Below, in pieces: positions 1 through 16,149 of a stretch of DNA of 64,000 bases (positions within the stretch are counted from its first letter, which is position 1; every line of letters begins with the position of its first letter). This DNA is from Sacculina carcini (lineage: Eukaryota > Arthropoda > Thecostraca > Sacculinidae). The translations under genes were made by a program, and so were the position numbers. The stretch lies in assembly GCA_916048095.2 (NCBI GenBank), contig OU696577.1, forward strand, positions 1,083,501-1,147,500, given 5' to 3'. Below the pieces are notes generated by a model. It made no database searches. It was not told the origin of the DNA and saw nothing but the letters and a program-made list of their open reading frames with translations.

Positions 1-1317
1 TGGGGATATGGAGACAATTGATAAAATAATACTGAGATAATGAATCGAAGAGAGCGTTTAAAAGTCTGTGTTTACGGCAGGGTAAATAATAGGTACGACA
101 CGAAATTTGAAGAACGGAAATTTATTTATATTTTTCTTCCTGTAATGGTTTCGTCGATTTCGCGTCACATCGTAGTTTGACACAAAGCGGGTTTTTTGCG
201 ACGAGCCCGAAACATATCGTAAACATACGACCATCGGTGGGCGTTCCAATTCATGCTGGTCTTTATGATATTTGGGTTATTCTATTCTCATGGTAACGAT
301 CATGATCTGAGGCATACGGTTTCATAGGAGATCTTAATAATGAAAAAGTAGAACATTCAAAGGCGCTTGGCATTTGAGTCCTTTCTTGATTCAGTAGTTA
401 TTAACGAATGCCATTTTTGGATTAGATGCTGTAAGGGTTCGTACAGTCATTGTTTCTATTGTTTTGTGTGGCATGATGCCAGTTATGGTTATTTCAGTGG
501 AACGGTTATTTTGGAACGGAATGAACACTTGCAACGATGAGTCAATTAAATTTCTAATAATTGTTGACTATTTTGTAATTATATGTATTGTGTAGTGAGC
601 ATTGAGTATTTTCTTTCAACGGATCGATCGTGGTGATATTTGACTGGGGCCAGCTTAAAAATAAATGCTTATGAGGTACCATTTTCTCCCCGGGTAGAGT
701 ATGTTGGTGAGAGAATAGCACGGACGTCTCATTTCAACATCGAGTTTTCTTCAAATAGACTTATTTTTACGGTTTTGAGGAACTGGAAGAAATAAAAAGT
801 TCTTTTAGTAAATGATTATGACTCAATTTGGAAGTATCAAGTACGTCTAATGCGTTTGTACTTCAAACACAAATGCACCCCACTTGGACGTTGTTGGATG
901 GACGATTTTGACTGTGCATCATTTACACCGACTGAGCCACGCACTTTTGCACACAGCAAAAATGCGTTTTTTATGGTGCGTACACATCTAAAGACTTATT
1001 AGAACTACCCGGACACGTATTCCGGGCTTCCGGAATTCATTGGAAATTATGTTGACTTGGTCGGTTTAGATCACCTGCTCTACCGGATTACTTCTTGAAG
1101 GAACCGGTCTTTTCTTAACGCTCAAACCTGCTAGAGGGCATCCGTGAGTTGAGTTTTGTGACTACCTTAACGGCTGTCTTTTTTATTTTGATGTCAGAAA
1201 CGTTGTATATTAGCTGCACTCAATCTCCGGATTGATAGCGACCAACATTACAATACTCTTTGGCAATTACGGGGTACTGTTCGGCAAGATGTCGCGTGGC
1301 GTTGTGTTGCGGTGAGC
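1..1317. other. Upstream non-coding stretch
   Basis: I see no convincing gene, splice signal or repeat here. Open frames are short and dissimilar to known proteins. It may hold the promoter and 5' untranslated exon(s) of the Rabin8-like gene that starts at 1318, but nothing in the sequence fixes them. Confidence 0.5.
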
Positions 1318-4852
<3,535 letters not shown>

Positions 4853-5466
4853 GTCGCTTGGCTGCCACGTCCCCTCGCATCATTGCAATTATGCCAGATA
4901 TTGCAAGTCGGGTCTATGTTGCCTTGTAGACATTTCCAGTGCTTGTGACGCTTCAGTGAGGATGCTCGATCGTGGGGCGATATTCCGCAACGAGGTGGCT
5001 CGATTCGTCGTCAAAATATTACATTCTCCTAGCGTGTGACGTCCGTCGGCGGTGTCAATTTCATCGTCTTAGAAAACGTGGGTCTTGTTGTTGTTGTTGT
5101 GGGTCAAAATCAAAACTCAATTTGGTAAGGCTTGAAACCTGAGTGTCAGATTGTTATTGACTGTTTCGCGAACTGATTTAACGAGAAAGATCAAATGAAA
5201 CCGCCATTTCTTCATTGTCACCTCTGGTATATTGTGTGCGGTATCCGCCTGCCGTAGTGATTTGTGCTGGAATAATCTCACAGTCTCGTAGTGTAGGTCT
5301 TTTCTCAGTGGCAACGAGGTCTTCCTCGATGGCGTTACTAAAAACGGTTGATATTACACTGCGTATTCCTCATCTCCCAAGTTTTGTGTATTTTCTACGC
5401 TGCTTGAATTGTGCAACTTCAACCCTCTCCTCCCGTTTGTTTGCATAACACTTCACAGTCACAACG

Positions 5467-5692
5467 GTCTAGGCTAAATGTGTAAGGATTCGAGAACATT
5501 AAATTGAGCTAATTTATAACGCTGGAATTCATTAGAGCAAAAACGTTTCTATATTTTTCTTTAATTTTAGGTTAGGTTTAGCGTTCTAATGTAATGTGCT
5601 GCCTTTGCAGGAGGCGAGGGACTGGAAGAAATTCGTTAAAATCACATGTTCTTGAATCCTTACACATGTAGCGTCAACCAGTTACAATCTAT
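5467..5692 (+). mobile_element. MITE family A, copy 1
   Basis: About 225 bp bounded by inverted repeats built on TGTAAGGATTCAAGAACAT (left copy has one change). It shares its interior (a TTAGG-like pair, then CTGCCTTTGCAGGAGGCGAG) with copies at 8929-9138 and 29095-29398. It has no coding capacity and is probably moved by a transposase in trans. Confidence 0.75.
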
Positions 5693-6471
5693 TATTGACA
5701 GTGTTACTGTGCGTGACAGCGGCCCCAGACCTTGCCAGTGATCATTGATCAATGATCCTCGATCGTGTGTGTGTGTGTGGTGAGATGTCATGCAATCATT
5801 TTGTGCTCTTCCTTCCCACTGGCACTTGATCAATCCAATTATATTCTCGCTCCTACTTAATTCTCTATACGTCGTCTTTCGTGACGAAATGTCGCTTATA
5901 CATCGAGATTTTTATGGCAGTCGTATATGCATGCCTTTCTGTGCCAATACCCCTGTTTGTATACTACTTATGTTGATTTCATTTATAGCGGCTATGCTTT
6001 ATGTTGTATAGCGGTTTCTGCAGCATTGCATGTACGTGTATGTGTTTATGCGCGTATGTGTGTGCACGTGCGCACACGTACGCTATGAGTAATGTTCGGT
6101 GTACCTTGGTCACTGATTGTGATGCACGCTTCACAAGAGCCAGAACAAATAATGCTCCACATGTTGTCGCAAATACAAGGCTGAAGCCGGCTGAAATGTG
6201 TTTATGTTGGTTAAATCGTGTGATAATTGAGCCAAACCTAGATTGAATAACAAGTGTCGTCTTATGAACGCCACGAGTGAGCGTCAGTGAGTTCAATCCG
6301 AATAGAACTCGACTCGTGCTGAGTGGTTGCTTCTCTTCACCTCGAAAACTGGGTTACAAACACATGCGCTGAATTTACATACGTATAACACTGTCATTTG
6401 TAATATGAACGTGAATTCTTGCTGAAACGGTGACGATGGAGATTTTTGAACGACATTGAAGCGTATGTGCG

Positions 6472-8100
6472 TCAGTGGTCCCCGGCAATCGCCTTGACGC
6501 GCGAGCGAACCTTCATGACCAGCGAGCGCATGCGCTTCCACGCGCCCGTCGCGCCAGGCAGGTTCTCGTAGGCGAGGTGCTGCGTGATGCCCGTCGACCA
6601 TTTGTCAACATCGGGTAGCGACACGTGCGAGCTGGATATGGCAGCCACCGGCGTGCCCAAGTCGACGCGCAGCGACGTACCGCTCTGCTCGCCATTCACC
6701 GCCAACGTTCTGCGCAGACACGGCGTCGACTGAGCCAGCGGCCGCTCCCCCGCCGGAACCCGCACCAGCGGCTCCGGTTCCGGTTCCGATACATCATCTT
6801 TGACGGACGACAACGGAAACTGTCCGGTCGAACATGACGGCGGCGGCGGAGTTGTCTCGTTGATCTCGCCCTCTTCCACCTCGACAACTTCTCGACCGTT
6901 CGCTGCCGCCTCATCGTCCTCCACATCAATCACCTCCAGCTGCTGATGTTGTCCAGCGGAGCAAGAGCCTCCTCCATTGTCCATCGCATCATCATTATCA
7001 TCGTTGTCGTCCAGCTGAATCACGTCTTCAGCCAGGCTCCCGCCGCTGCCATCCTCGGCTGCCTTCAGATGGGAGCGCGTGGCAGTCGCGGCAGGACACA
7101 GCAGTGTGGAGGCCGCGTCCCGCACGGCCGCCAGTCGCTGTCGCATACGACGCAGTGACTGGCTATCGTCGTAAGGCAGCGCGCACATCCGCCGGTGCTC
7201 GTCCTCCGCCTTCCACGGCACCGGCTCGTTGAAGCCGGCGAAGGCAATAAGCTGACCGGCGTCGTAGGTGGGCGACTGCGAGCGCTGCCGCTTGCGCCGC
7301 TGACGCGCGTCCGTCAGCACGCTGATCTGCGACACACGCACCTCGGCCGCCCGCAGCCAGCCCGGCGGATATCCCAGCCGCCGCATCCGGTAGATGTGCG
7401 CCGGCAGCTGAGAATGGCGCAGACCCAGGGCGTGACGCAACGCATCGCTAATGCTACCTGCCCGCACACCGCTGAACATTTGCTCGGCTTCTTGATGGTA
7501 GCGTCCTCCTCCGCCGACTGACGCTGGGGCTTCGGCGAGGCGACGACGGCGGTTGGCTGCGATGCGTGCGGCGTCGCGTGGCTGGTCGCAATCGGCCAGA
7601 AGGTGCTCGCCGCCGCAGTTGAAGCACAGACCACGACCCCTCGTCGACTTGCTTGCCGACGAATCGACCTCGCTAGCACCTACCACGCCGCGGAACGACA
7701 CGCTATATAGCGGCGCATTGTCCAGAACCAGCACCTCGTCGGTATTGTCCTCGCTGACATTGCCATTGTCATCCTCCGGTTCTCTGTCTGGCTGTCTGTC
7801 CGGTTCTTTGTCTGGCTGTTCGTCGAAGCACAGCGTCGTTGCGTCCATCCATCGCACGCGCAGCCGCGTCCAGTCACACAGCAGCTCGCGCTCAAACAGC
7901 CGACACAGCCGCTCGCCGTAGCGTCGACACATCGACTTGCTGCCGAAACTGACGCGAATGCCGTCACTGGTCTCCTTTTTTACCGCTTTTTGACTACGGT
8001 GGTCGTCTTCCCGGGCGCGTTTCTTCTCAGGCGCAGTGGTGTTGTGGTCTTCATCGCAGCAGTACACCTCGTCGATGGTCACGTACTCGCCGGCATTCAT
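6472..8100 (-). CDS. ZCCHC8: ZCCHC8-like NEXT complex scaffold, single exon
   Basis: A 542-residue open frame from the ATG at 8100. The slightly longer open frame starts at a non-ATG codon, so I use 8100. It has a CCHC zinc knuckle (CFNCGGEHLLADCDQPRDAA), then a PSP domain (LRHALGL, HIYRMRRLGYPPGWL), then a long low-complexity acidic/Ser/Pro region. A conserved C-terminus (DKWSTGITQHLAYENLPGAT) aligns with the MTR4-activating tail of human ZCCHC8. Family role: bridges MTR4 and RBM7 in the nuclear exosome targeting complex, which sends promoter upstream and other non-coding RNAs to decay. The N-terminal coiled coil of the human protein is short or absent. A possible acceptor (ctttgcag) lies about 35 bases upstream in frame, so a small upstream exon cannot be excluded. 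Confidence 0.9.
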   Translation of the reverse strand: MNAGEYVTIDEVYCCDEDHNTTAPEKKRAREDDHRSQKAVKKETSDGIRVSFGSKSMCRRYGERLCRLFERELLCDWTRLRVRWMDATTLCFDEQPDKEPDRQPDREPEDDNGNVSEDNTDEVLVLDNAPLYSVSFRGVVGASEVDSSASKSTRGRGLCFNCGGEHLLADCDQPRDAARIAANRRRRLAEAPASVGGGGRYHQEAEQMFSGVRAGSISDALRHALGLRHSQLPAHIYRMRRLGYPPGWLRAAEVRVSQISVLTDARQRRKRQRSQSPTYDAGQLIAFAGFNEPVPWKAEDEHRRMCALPYDDSQSLRRMRQRLAAVRDAASTLLCPAATATRSHLKAAEDGSGGSLAEDVIQLDDNDDNDDAMDNGGGSCSAGQHQQLEVIDVEDDEAAANGREVVEVEEGEINETTPPPPSCSTGQFPLSSVKDDVSEPEPEPLVRVPAGERPLAQSTPCLRRTLAVNGEQSGTSLRVDLGTPVAAISSSHVSLPDVDKWSTGITQHLAYENLPGATGAWKRMRSLVMKVRSRVKAIAGDH

Positions 8101-8928
8101 CGCATCCAAAGTCGTGCGGTGTGTGCTGCAAAGCGATATGTGGCAGACACATTAAACATTGGTTATACCGAGTCAACAAGATCTTATTGGAATAAAGCGT
8201 GACTATGTCACCTCCGTTAGATTACCAGTCGTTACCATAAGGCTCTCGAAATCGTTCGAATTTTGCGGTAACAATGGTGTCCCATGGAACTCCAAAATAA
8301 TGCAATGCAATGGACTTTACTGAATATATTACTCCATACTGCAAGCGAAATTTTTATAACCGCAGTCTCTTATTTAATGACAGTATTTGAGGGAATATTC
8401 CAAGGGATACATACACACACATACAGACCGGATGAATTCGCAGGAATATTCGAATTTAATAGAAAAAAGGGCCTATTCCAGGTAAGATCCATGATTATGG
8501 CCACTCAAAAACCTTACCTAACGCAGACGTTAATAATTCTGGGTATCAAATAGCTGATAACAACCAAAAATTATCAGTAACAGAACAAAGGCTAATATAC
8601 CGCTATACACACGCAAAGCAACAGAAGAAACAAATTCCACAATTCTCGTCCAATTGAAGACAATTTAACGCCATCTAGCGAAAAAACCAGAACGTGATTT
8701 TCCAGCGCCACAACTGCAACCAAACGGACTTGGCAGTTCAAATGGAACATTTTGGTTTGAGGAGGGGTTTATTGGACAAATTTAGATTAAACCTAGCAAA
8801 ACTTTGATGAAAATGCTGAACAAAAACATTGGTACATGAAAATTTATAAGGACTGCAACCATTACGATGTTACAACGCTAGCGTATCGTATATATTTAGC
8901 AGATCGTATGCGGTTGAAACTATAGGTG

Positions 8929-9140
8929 TCAGGAATCAAGAAGATTAGATTTAGAAAATTTGATTTAACGAATTTCTCTCAGTCCTAACCTAACCTAACT
9001 GAACCTAACCTAACCTAACCAGCTAAAGCTAGCCTAACCAAGAGTCTATGAAAAATATGGAAACGTTTTTGTGCGTTTTTCAAGAGTTTTTAATAAATTA
9101 GCGGTTTTAATGTTCTTGAATCCTTACACATTTAGCCTAG
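8929..9140 (-). mobile_element. MITE family A, copy 2, with TTAGG-like array
   Basis: Inverted copy of the element at 5467. It ends in ATGTTCTTGAATCCTTACA and contains an expanded run of CCTAA units (8985-9040), which on the other strand reads TTAGG repeated. No coding capacity. Confidence 0.7.
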
Positions 9141-9980
9141 ACCATCGTATGACAGCAAATACCAGCTGTTATTTATTAATTGGAAGTCGCAGCAGAAGCT
9201 GATCTTCTGTGAATAGCGCATCTTCCGAAGTGTGAGGTCGTTTTCACCATGAACGAGCACACCCAGACAATGAACCAGCGTCAATGAACAAGCACCACCT
9301 AGATACATAAGTATTCCACCTAGTTTACCATTGTCTAGTTGTATTTGCGTGATTGTATAAGTGAAATTGTGGTTCGGATCTCGACCGTTGTGCATGTATC
9401 GACCTATCTCGTCAGTTGATTTCTATGATCGCGTGTGTTTGTGTGTATGTGTGCTTACGTATGACAGTAAGTCGATCATTGCAAAATATTTGCAGCGCGA
9501 AATTCGCACTCAATTTGAATAGCAAAACAAATCAACTAAACAGAAAGAAGTGTGTTGCGACACCACTTTCGTCCCGCGCCACCTCGCGACCCTACCAGCT
9601 GTGTGTACGCCTGTGTGTGTATGTCTGTGTGTCATGCTTGTCTGTGTCATTGTGTATGTGTTATAGGACCATGTGTGTGCGTGAGGTTGTTTGTACGTGT
9701 GTCCGATCGTCCTGTCCTGTTATGTCTGTGCTTGTAAATACAGTCGGTACAAAACACCCACGTTGTCAACTTGTGTTGTTCCGTGGCTATCCAAACGCCA
9801 CAGAAGACAATGCCATCCATTCGTGCATCACAATCCTGTCGCTGTGATGGCGCAAGGTGCGGTCAATTACACATCAGGAACATGGCTGTACCAAGCGCGC
9901 CTACAGGACCGCCACTCAGCAACCACGACCGAACACCTTCGTTAACACGGCACGCCGCGCATCGCCACATGATATCTAGC

Positions 9981-10030
9981 TGCACTGTGCCAACGCCACC
10001 TAGATGCCGTATTTAGGTTGGCACAGTGCA
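9981..10030. other. Perfect 14-bp hairpin
   Basis: Arms TGCACTGTGCCAAC and GTTGGCACAGTGCA are separated by 22 bases. It is a strong RNA or cruciform stem, shorter than a usual microRNA precursor. It could be a decayed foldback element. Confidence 0.6.
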
Positions 10031-10243
10031 AACACACACACTCGCACACAAGCATACATACACAATGCGCAGAGCAACTAAAATACAAACATATGCTCAC
10101 ACAACGAAAACCTCTAACTACATTGCGAGGACTTATTGCTGATTCGAAAGCGGTGAGAGCACTAATCAAGTTTGGGAACCACTGTGTTTGATCGTGTTTG
10201 GGAACCACTGTGGTGATCGTTGGTAATCGCAGGGTGTCTGGCC

Positions 10244-10766
10244 CAGTGGCGGCGCAAAGGGAAATTTTAGGGGCTGAGCTTCCAATGTGACAAGCTCCCC
10301 GATCCTCCCAAATATCCTGACCATGCACATTTTGAGTGTAGCTCTTAAGCCGTGGTCAACAATTGGCTTGCGAGTGTTCACACGAGGCCAGTAATTGTCC
10401 AAGCCAATAGATGCCAATAGAAGCCAATAGAGCCTCACACCAAGCCAATAGATGTGGTGCAGAGTACGTCGGTGCGGTATATTTCACTCATCTCGTGTGG
10501 ACAGTTGAAATGTGCACAGATAATTCAACGTACATCACATTATAATTCAGAATATAGATAGTGATAAAGAAAATTTTGAGTGAAACATACTGATCACTTT
10601 TACCTCTTGCAGCGATCTTGTGACCGTTTTGGAAAAGTGCGTTTAGCCAATTTGTCTCTTCTATCATTTCAGCAAATATTTTTCTGGTTAAAGAAAATAT
10701 ACCTTTCAACACAATCGCTGGATTACTGCGTTGAGTTGTCCTAGGTGTGGTACACACACAACCACA

Positions 10767-10825
<59 letters not shown>

Positions 10826-10895
10826 GCGTAATATTTCGCCATGTCCTGGCATTTTATTTCTTAGCCCCAACCGGGAAATCCTGGTGCCGCCACTG
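10244..10895. mobile_element. hAT-like non-autonomous element
   Basis: Starts CAGTGGCGGCGCAAAGG and ends in the inverted CCTGGTGCCGCCACTG, typical hAT termini. The 8-bp flanks gtctggcc and gtctcacc match at six positions, as expected of an old 8-bp target duplication. The interior holds no transposase and includes a (CA)n array at about 10769-10823. Confidence 0.75.
10769..10823. repeat. (CA)n microsatellite
   Basis: About 27 CA units inside the hAT-like element. Confidence 0.95.
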
Positions 10896-11559
10896 GTCTC
10901 ACCACATTTTGTATACAAAAATACATTGATTCAAAGAAATGACGGCGTTCTTCACTATAGCGTCATAATATTACCATACGTGTGGAAAACATAAATCGGC
11001 ATTAATAAAAATATATTAACGGAAACTTAATATACACAGGAGTGCAGATCGGCGCATCCTATTCAAAACATGTGCAATTTGAATTTCGCCACACATGGGG
11101 GAGTTTACGATTCATTGAAAACAATTGTGAGTCAGGTGATAATATTGGTGTCTGTAGATCTTAATTATCGCTCCCATTGTTCATGTGTATATTTTGGCGC
11201 GTGTATGATGTATAAATAAAGTGTGAACCGATTAATCGGTTTCATCATCATTCAAGTCTCAATGAATTGTCTTTTATATTGAGTCGTTTTAAGGCAAATT
11301 GGGAGAATCTGTGACTTCACCGGCGTTACAATTTGGAATAATATTGAATAAAAAGCAAAACAATGCAGAACTTTGAGGTCATTCAAAATAAATTTTTTTT
11401 CATCAATGAGAAACAGACCCTAAAACTAGCAAATTGAAATAGCACACAATAGATTATAGTGACTTATCATCTAATTGGCTTTACAATAAGTAAAAATAAA
11501 ACTTGATCGAGTGGTGATCGCTAATTATTTATCTCAACACTTTTGTCATAACATTTCTT

Positions 11560-11840
11560 CACTACTTCTATCCATTTTATGTATGAATTTGCTTCATATT
11601 GATGTGAAACTCTGTACATGTATTGTTTAACTTTAATGTACATATCTTATTTTAGTTTAATTTGAAATTGTGTTAATGTATTATTCCATTTTTTATGTTC
11701 TCATGTGATGCTTTGTGTTTATAAAATTGATGTGTTGAAGGGGTCGACTTCAAAAAAGCTTTAGTTTCTGTCGACTCCTTGTCACTATTTATGTTATGTA
11801 AACAATGACAGAATTGAAATAAATGAAATGAAATGAAAAA
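11560..11840 (+). mobile_element. LINE 3' untranslated tail fragment
   Basis: A T-rich stretch, a GC hairpin-like GTCGACTTC...GTCGACTCC pair, then TTGAAATAAATGAAATGAAATG. This is the type of 3' end and (GAAAT)n tail common in CR1/Jockey-type LINEs. No coding part remains. Confidence 0.5.
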
Positions 11841-12483
11841 TAGTTAGGCAGCAGATTAGGCACCTTGTGATAATATGGGATGATTATTTAGATTACCATT
11901 TACTGAAATTGGCAGAGGTTCGGGGCCAAAATATTATAAATATGTTCTATGAAGGTCTGTTTTCCCGCAATATGCGCAGCTGCAGTGTGTCATCAAACTT
12001 TTACAAATTACACATTATATCTACATATAAATATAAGTATAATATAATGAGTGTACTCAGCACGTTTGTAACGTTTCGTTTCCATTATTCATCGCAGTTA
12101 TTATTCTCCGCGCGTGTTAATGTAATGATTTTCTATCAACTCATGCGACTATTTTCTTCATTTGATTCGACTTTTCATCTGCATGTGATTTCGTCAATCA
12201 TAGTATTTATTTAAATGACTTGGTCGCTTTTATTTGCTCTGTTGCTATCAGTTTCTCCTTCGCATCAGCAGCAGCGACGTATATTTTCTATAGGGCTCAG
12301 GTATGAACACAAACGCAAAACATAATTCGAAAATTCAAAAGATAAAGGGAGCACACAGAAACGGTGAAACACGTTTGTAGAGTGGCTGCAGCTAAATGCC
12401 CGTTATCTATGGAGGAATTCATTCACTTTTCAACATGTCCTGTTTTATTCCTGAAGTATGTCTAGCCATTCAGTCGCCTAGCC

Positions 12484-12932
12484 CAGTGGTTCTCAACTTT
12501 TTTCTTGCCATGGCTCGCTTCAACACAATGCGAGTCCATGTGACCCCCGGGAACAGGCCTTGGTCCCTCTAGAAGTCCTTGTTGCCCCATATACACATGA
12601 ATCGTCGCGACCCGACTTCTGCAGAGTATTAGCCGTACGCCGTTGACTATTTGCACCGACCACGAAAACAACGCCACGACTGTACGTACAAGTGGGGTGA
12701 GCACACAGCAGTGGCGGCGCCAGGATTCTTCCCATGGGGGGGTTGAGGGGGGCTAAGGAAAAAGTTGAGGGGGCTTGGCGAAGCATGAAGAGCTACACTC
12801 GAACGCTGGCTACATGGTATAATAAGGGACTGGGGCACACTGATTCAGTCCTCGAATTCAGTTCCTACGGTCCCTCAACAAAATCCCATGACCCCCAAAG
12901 GGAACCATATGACCCGCGTTGACAAACACTGA
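12484..12932. mobile_element. hAT-like element, probably nested
   Basis: Begins CAGTGGTTCTCAACTTTT and ends in inverted form as GCGTTGACAAACACTG, a recognisable hAT terminal pair. Inside, at about 12713, a second hAT-like start (CAGTGGCGGCGCCAGG) suggests a nested or composite insertion. No open transposase frame. Confidence 0.55.
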
Positions 12933-13655
12933 TCTGATCTGAGCCAGCTATTTAGTCCATTAGGTAGTCTTTTTTAGTTGTCTAGCCGTTTATTGAGTCC
13001 ATCTAGCCTTGATGTCTAGCCAGTGGTGGATTTAGTCGCCGACTGCTCGACCATGGTACAGGACTGCGGGAGCGCGTGCACCATGCTGATGTCCACTAGG
13101 CTGGCAAACGACCTGGTCATCGAGACACCAATCAATGTGGGCACGTCCTCGCACGTGTCGCACGAATAATATTGATTAGAATAACTAATGTTCGTTGTTA
13201 GTGTGCAAACGTATTGTTATTTACTTGTTCTTGTTTTTGATGCACGAATGTCATACCACTTGTCTGTTGGGCGATTGTTGTCTGGAGGGAGTGCCTTCTC
13301 AGACGGTTTGTCTTGTACTAACCGGAATCAAAGTTGTGAAGCTGAATTCACCCAAAAGTATTATCTGGTTAGCTGGAAGCATTTGATGTTTCTTGACAAT
13401 ATATTACGATGTCACTGGTTTCGGAGGACTTCAATTTCCATTTTACCAGCGTCGTTTTCTGTTTCCCTGCTTCATTCTCACTGTTAGATTTTCCTACGCT
13501 GGTGTCATTACAGGCAACTGATGTTTTTATTTCTGAACATTTATGACACTGGGATTACTTCATACTTGCTACATTTTATTGTTCAACTTTGATCACTGTT
13601 CTCAGTTTCTGTTGGTCGCGTTTCGTTTGTCTCATCTTCAGTCGGAGGGTGAAGT

Positions 13656-15316
13656 TTATTGATCGTTGTCTTCATCATTAGCTGATAATTTATATTCCGA
13701 GTTGGTTCCACTGGTTTGTCCACACTGCTGTAAAGTGTGTGCTCCTGTTGTCAATGTCTGACCAACTTGTGTTTCATCTTTTTCTCGTAGCATGATATTC
13801 AATTTTTCGTCAATATCAATTTTCGTCTTCCTCTTGATCTCCGGAGCTGGACCTTGCGGCTGGTTCAGTATGAATCCTGAATCATCTGATGCCGGCTGCG
13901 CCATCGTACGAAAGTCTCTCGCCATCGACTCAAGGAACGCCCAATGCTCGGACAACGGTGCGTCCAAATCGAAATGATGTCTTATCATGCGCCACTTGGC
14001 TTTGGAATCGTCAGAGCTTTGTGCGCTGTTCTTCCTGATTGTTTGCACAGTGCGTTGAGATGTCAAACTCGAGCGAAAGTCGAAAATGCTTTTAGATCTG
14101 TGTTTGTCGAGCGCGGTAGTCGTCTGTATGCCGATTTTATACGTGGCTCGAGATTTATTCGATGTCTTGGCGATACTTTGCGTGGATTTTTTTCCAAGCA
14201 ACTGAGTCATAACGCTCTGTACGGACGCTTTACTTCTGAGTTCGTTACCGAAACCTTCAGCGTTGTGGACTGAACTGTCCTCCATTGTTGTTGCATTATT
14301 GGTTTGTGTCTTGCTAGTAGGTTGACTGTCTTGATGGTGATTCTTGGTGCTGGTGAGGTTTTTCAGGCGGGATAATTGCACCTGAGCAATGCGGCTGTCG
14401 TGATCTTCGCTCAGGTAATCGTCTCCATCATTATTGTTGTGTGTGTCTTTCTGGACTAGTGCTCTGCTGTACAGCGAGCTTCTAGGGTCTTCAGTGATCG
14501 TGCTGATCGGTAATTCCGATGTTTGACCGGCGATTGCTGGCGATTGAGATGATGATATGCCTTCTGCATGCGAGCTGCATTCGTCTATCTGAAATGTAGC
14601 AAAGATCACGCGTGGGACTGTTTCATCCGGTGGTGGATAATTACAGACTATAATTAAAACAAGCAAAATGGCAAAAAATTATGAAATGAAATCAATATTA
14701 GTTAAATTTTATGAAACGCGCCCGGTAGCTTCAAGCTATTGTTCACATGGAAGTGTTTATCATTTCAAGCTAGAACAAGTAGCGTATTATTGATATTATT
14801 AATATTATTATTAATTATAATAATACAGATGAGGATTTACTGTATTTGGATGGTCGTTGTTGTGTAGAAATAGTGACTTCAATTAATGATATCACATGAA
14901 AACCCAGCATGTTATTGTGCTCTAATCGCTCAATCTTAGTGCATGTTTGTGTCTGGTACCTGCGGCTTGACGGCATTATTGGCGGGTAGTTTGTCCGACT
15001 GTTGGTCGCTGGCTATCTTGCAGTAACGTTGATAACTAAATTCAGCCGCCAACTGTTGTGGTTCATTTGCGGCGGGCGTGAACGCGTTGTTGGTGCGTCC
15101 GTTCATTTCTGTTGCGCTCTCGTTGGTCGGTGGTGTCGTTCTGTAACTATTGCAGCTGGTGACTAGTGACGTTCGTTTGAGGCACGTCACCGGCGTGGCG
15201 ACGTGTTGACGTATCCGTTGGTTGACGGACGTCGGACGCGGCAGGCGGTAACTGCCGTGTTGTCGACCGCAGCAACGCACACAACACACCGTCCAGTCGA
15301 GCCTTCGACGTGTCAT
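13656..15316 (-). CDS. Unrecognised two-exon protein, 429 residues
   Basis: Exon 1 is 15316-14960 (ATG, 119 codons) and ends in CAG|GTACCA. Exon 2 is 14588-13656 and starts after tttgctacatttcag. Both are phase 0, joining ...NNAVKPQ to IDECSSHAEG.... The N-terminus is basic with a Cys cluster (TVCCVRCCGRQ) that could be palmitoylated or bind metal. The rest is polar, Ser/Thr/Gln/Asn-rich and mostly disordered-looking. One more structured segment reads KWRMIRHHFDLDAPLSEHW. I do not recognise the family and give no function. The long second exon and a consistent junction support a real gene. Exon 2 alone opens further upstream, so a different acceptor is possible. Confidence 0.6.
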
Positions 15317-15469
15317 ATCAGAGCTGACCTATGCAGGGCAGGACTGTAAGGTGATAAAAGTCAGGCGCGTTGGTCCGGACCGCCGTCGCTACCTTCGTTG
15401 ACAATTTGATTCTGGGTGTGTGCGGGCAGGCTGGTTTGGTTGCTGATCTTGTTTAGTAATAAGTGTGTG

Positions 15470-15474
15470 TCTGC

Positions 15475-15535
<61 letters not shown>
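15470..15535. repeat. (TG)n microsatellite
   Basis: About 30 TG units upstream of the two-exon gene on the minus strand. Confidence 0.95.
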
Positions 15536-15537
<2 letters not shown>

Positions 15538-16056
15538 CTATCAAATTGGTGTGTTTTGTAGTTGATTGCACTTGTTGCTGTCGATTTTCAACGCGTGTAG
15601 TTCGAGGCCGAGCTAGTGTTGATTGTCCAGTTGCATGGGCGTTCTTGGCTGCAATAGTTGGTCGTAATCAGTTGAGCTCATGCCAGGTGTTGGACGGGAC
15701 AGGAGCGCTATTGAATCCGCCTGTGGTCTTGCAATTAACGCGGTCGTTATGAAATCGAGTCACCCACCCACCTGCTACAGGCGTGTGTGCTGTTTTGCGC
15801 GAGCGAATTGAAACAGGCACACTACACTTCGACAGACACGGAAGTATCAACCGTTAAATTTTGGCGTCCGTGATTTCCTGTGTTTTTCAACAGCACAATC
15901 AACAGCACAACAGGTCGAATACTGGTCGGCTTGAATGTCTCTTCGCTTTTCCTTGGCCGTCAGGGTTCTAGTGTCATTGTCACCTGTCTATTCTGCTCAG
16001 ACAGTGTGTGACGTCACCATTATCGATTTTTCTTTGTTTCGTTTGAATGTCAATTT

Positions 16057-16059
<3 letters not shown>

Positions 16060-16096
<37 letters not shown>
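16060..16096. repeat. (TG)n microsatellite
   Basis: About 17 TG units in intergenic sequence between the divergent unrecognised gene and the PLPP gene. Confidence 0.9.
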
Positions 16097-16099
<3 letters not shown>

Positions 16100-16149
16100 G
16101 TTAGTGGATGGGTGTGTCTTGTGTGTGTATGCGTTTTCTACGCTTAGCT

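Noticed and set aside
13053-13166. Short plus-strand frame VQDCGSACTMLMSTRLANDL resembling a retroelement aspartic protease
   Set aside because: Too short, with no neighbouring retroelement domains; the similarity rests on one DxGS-like motif.
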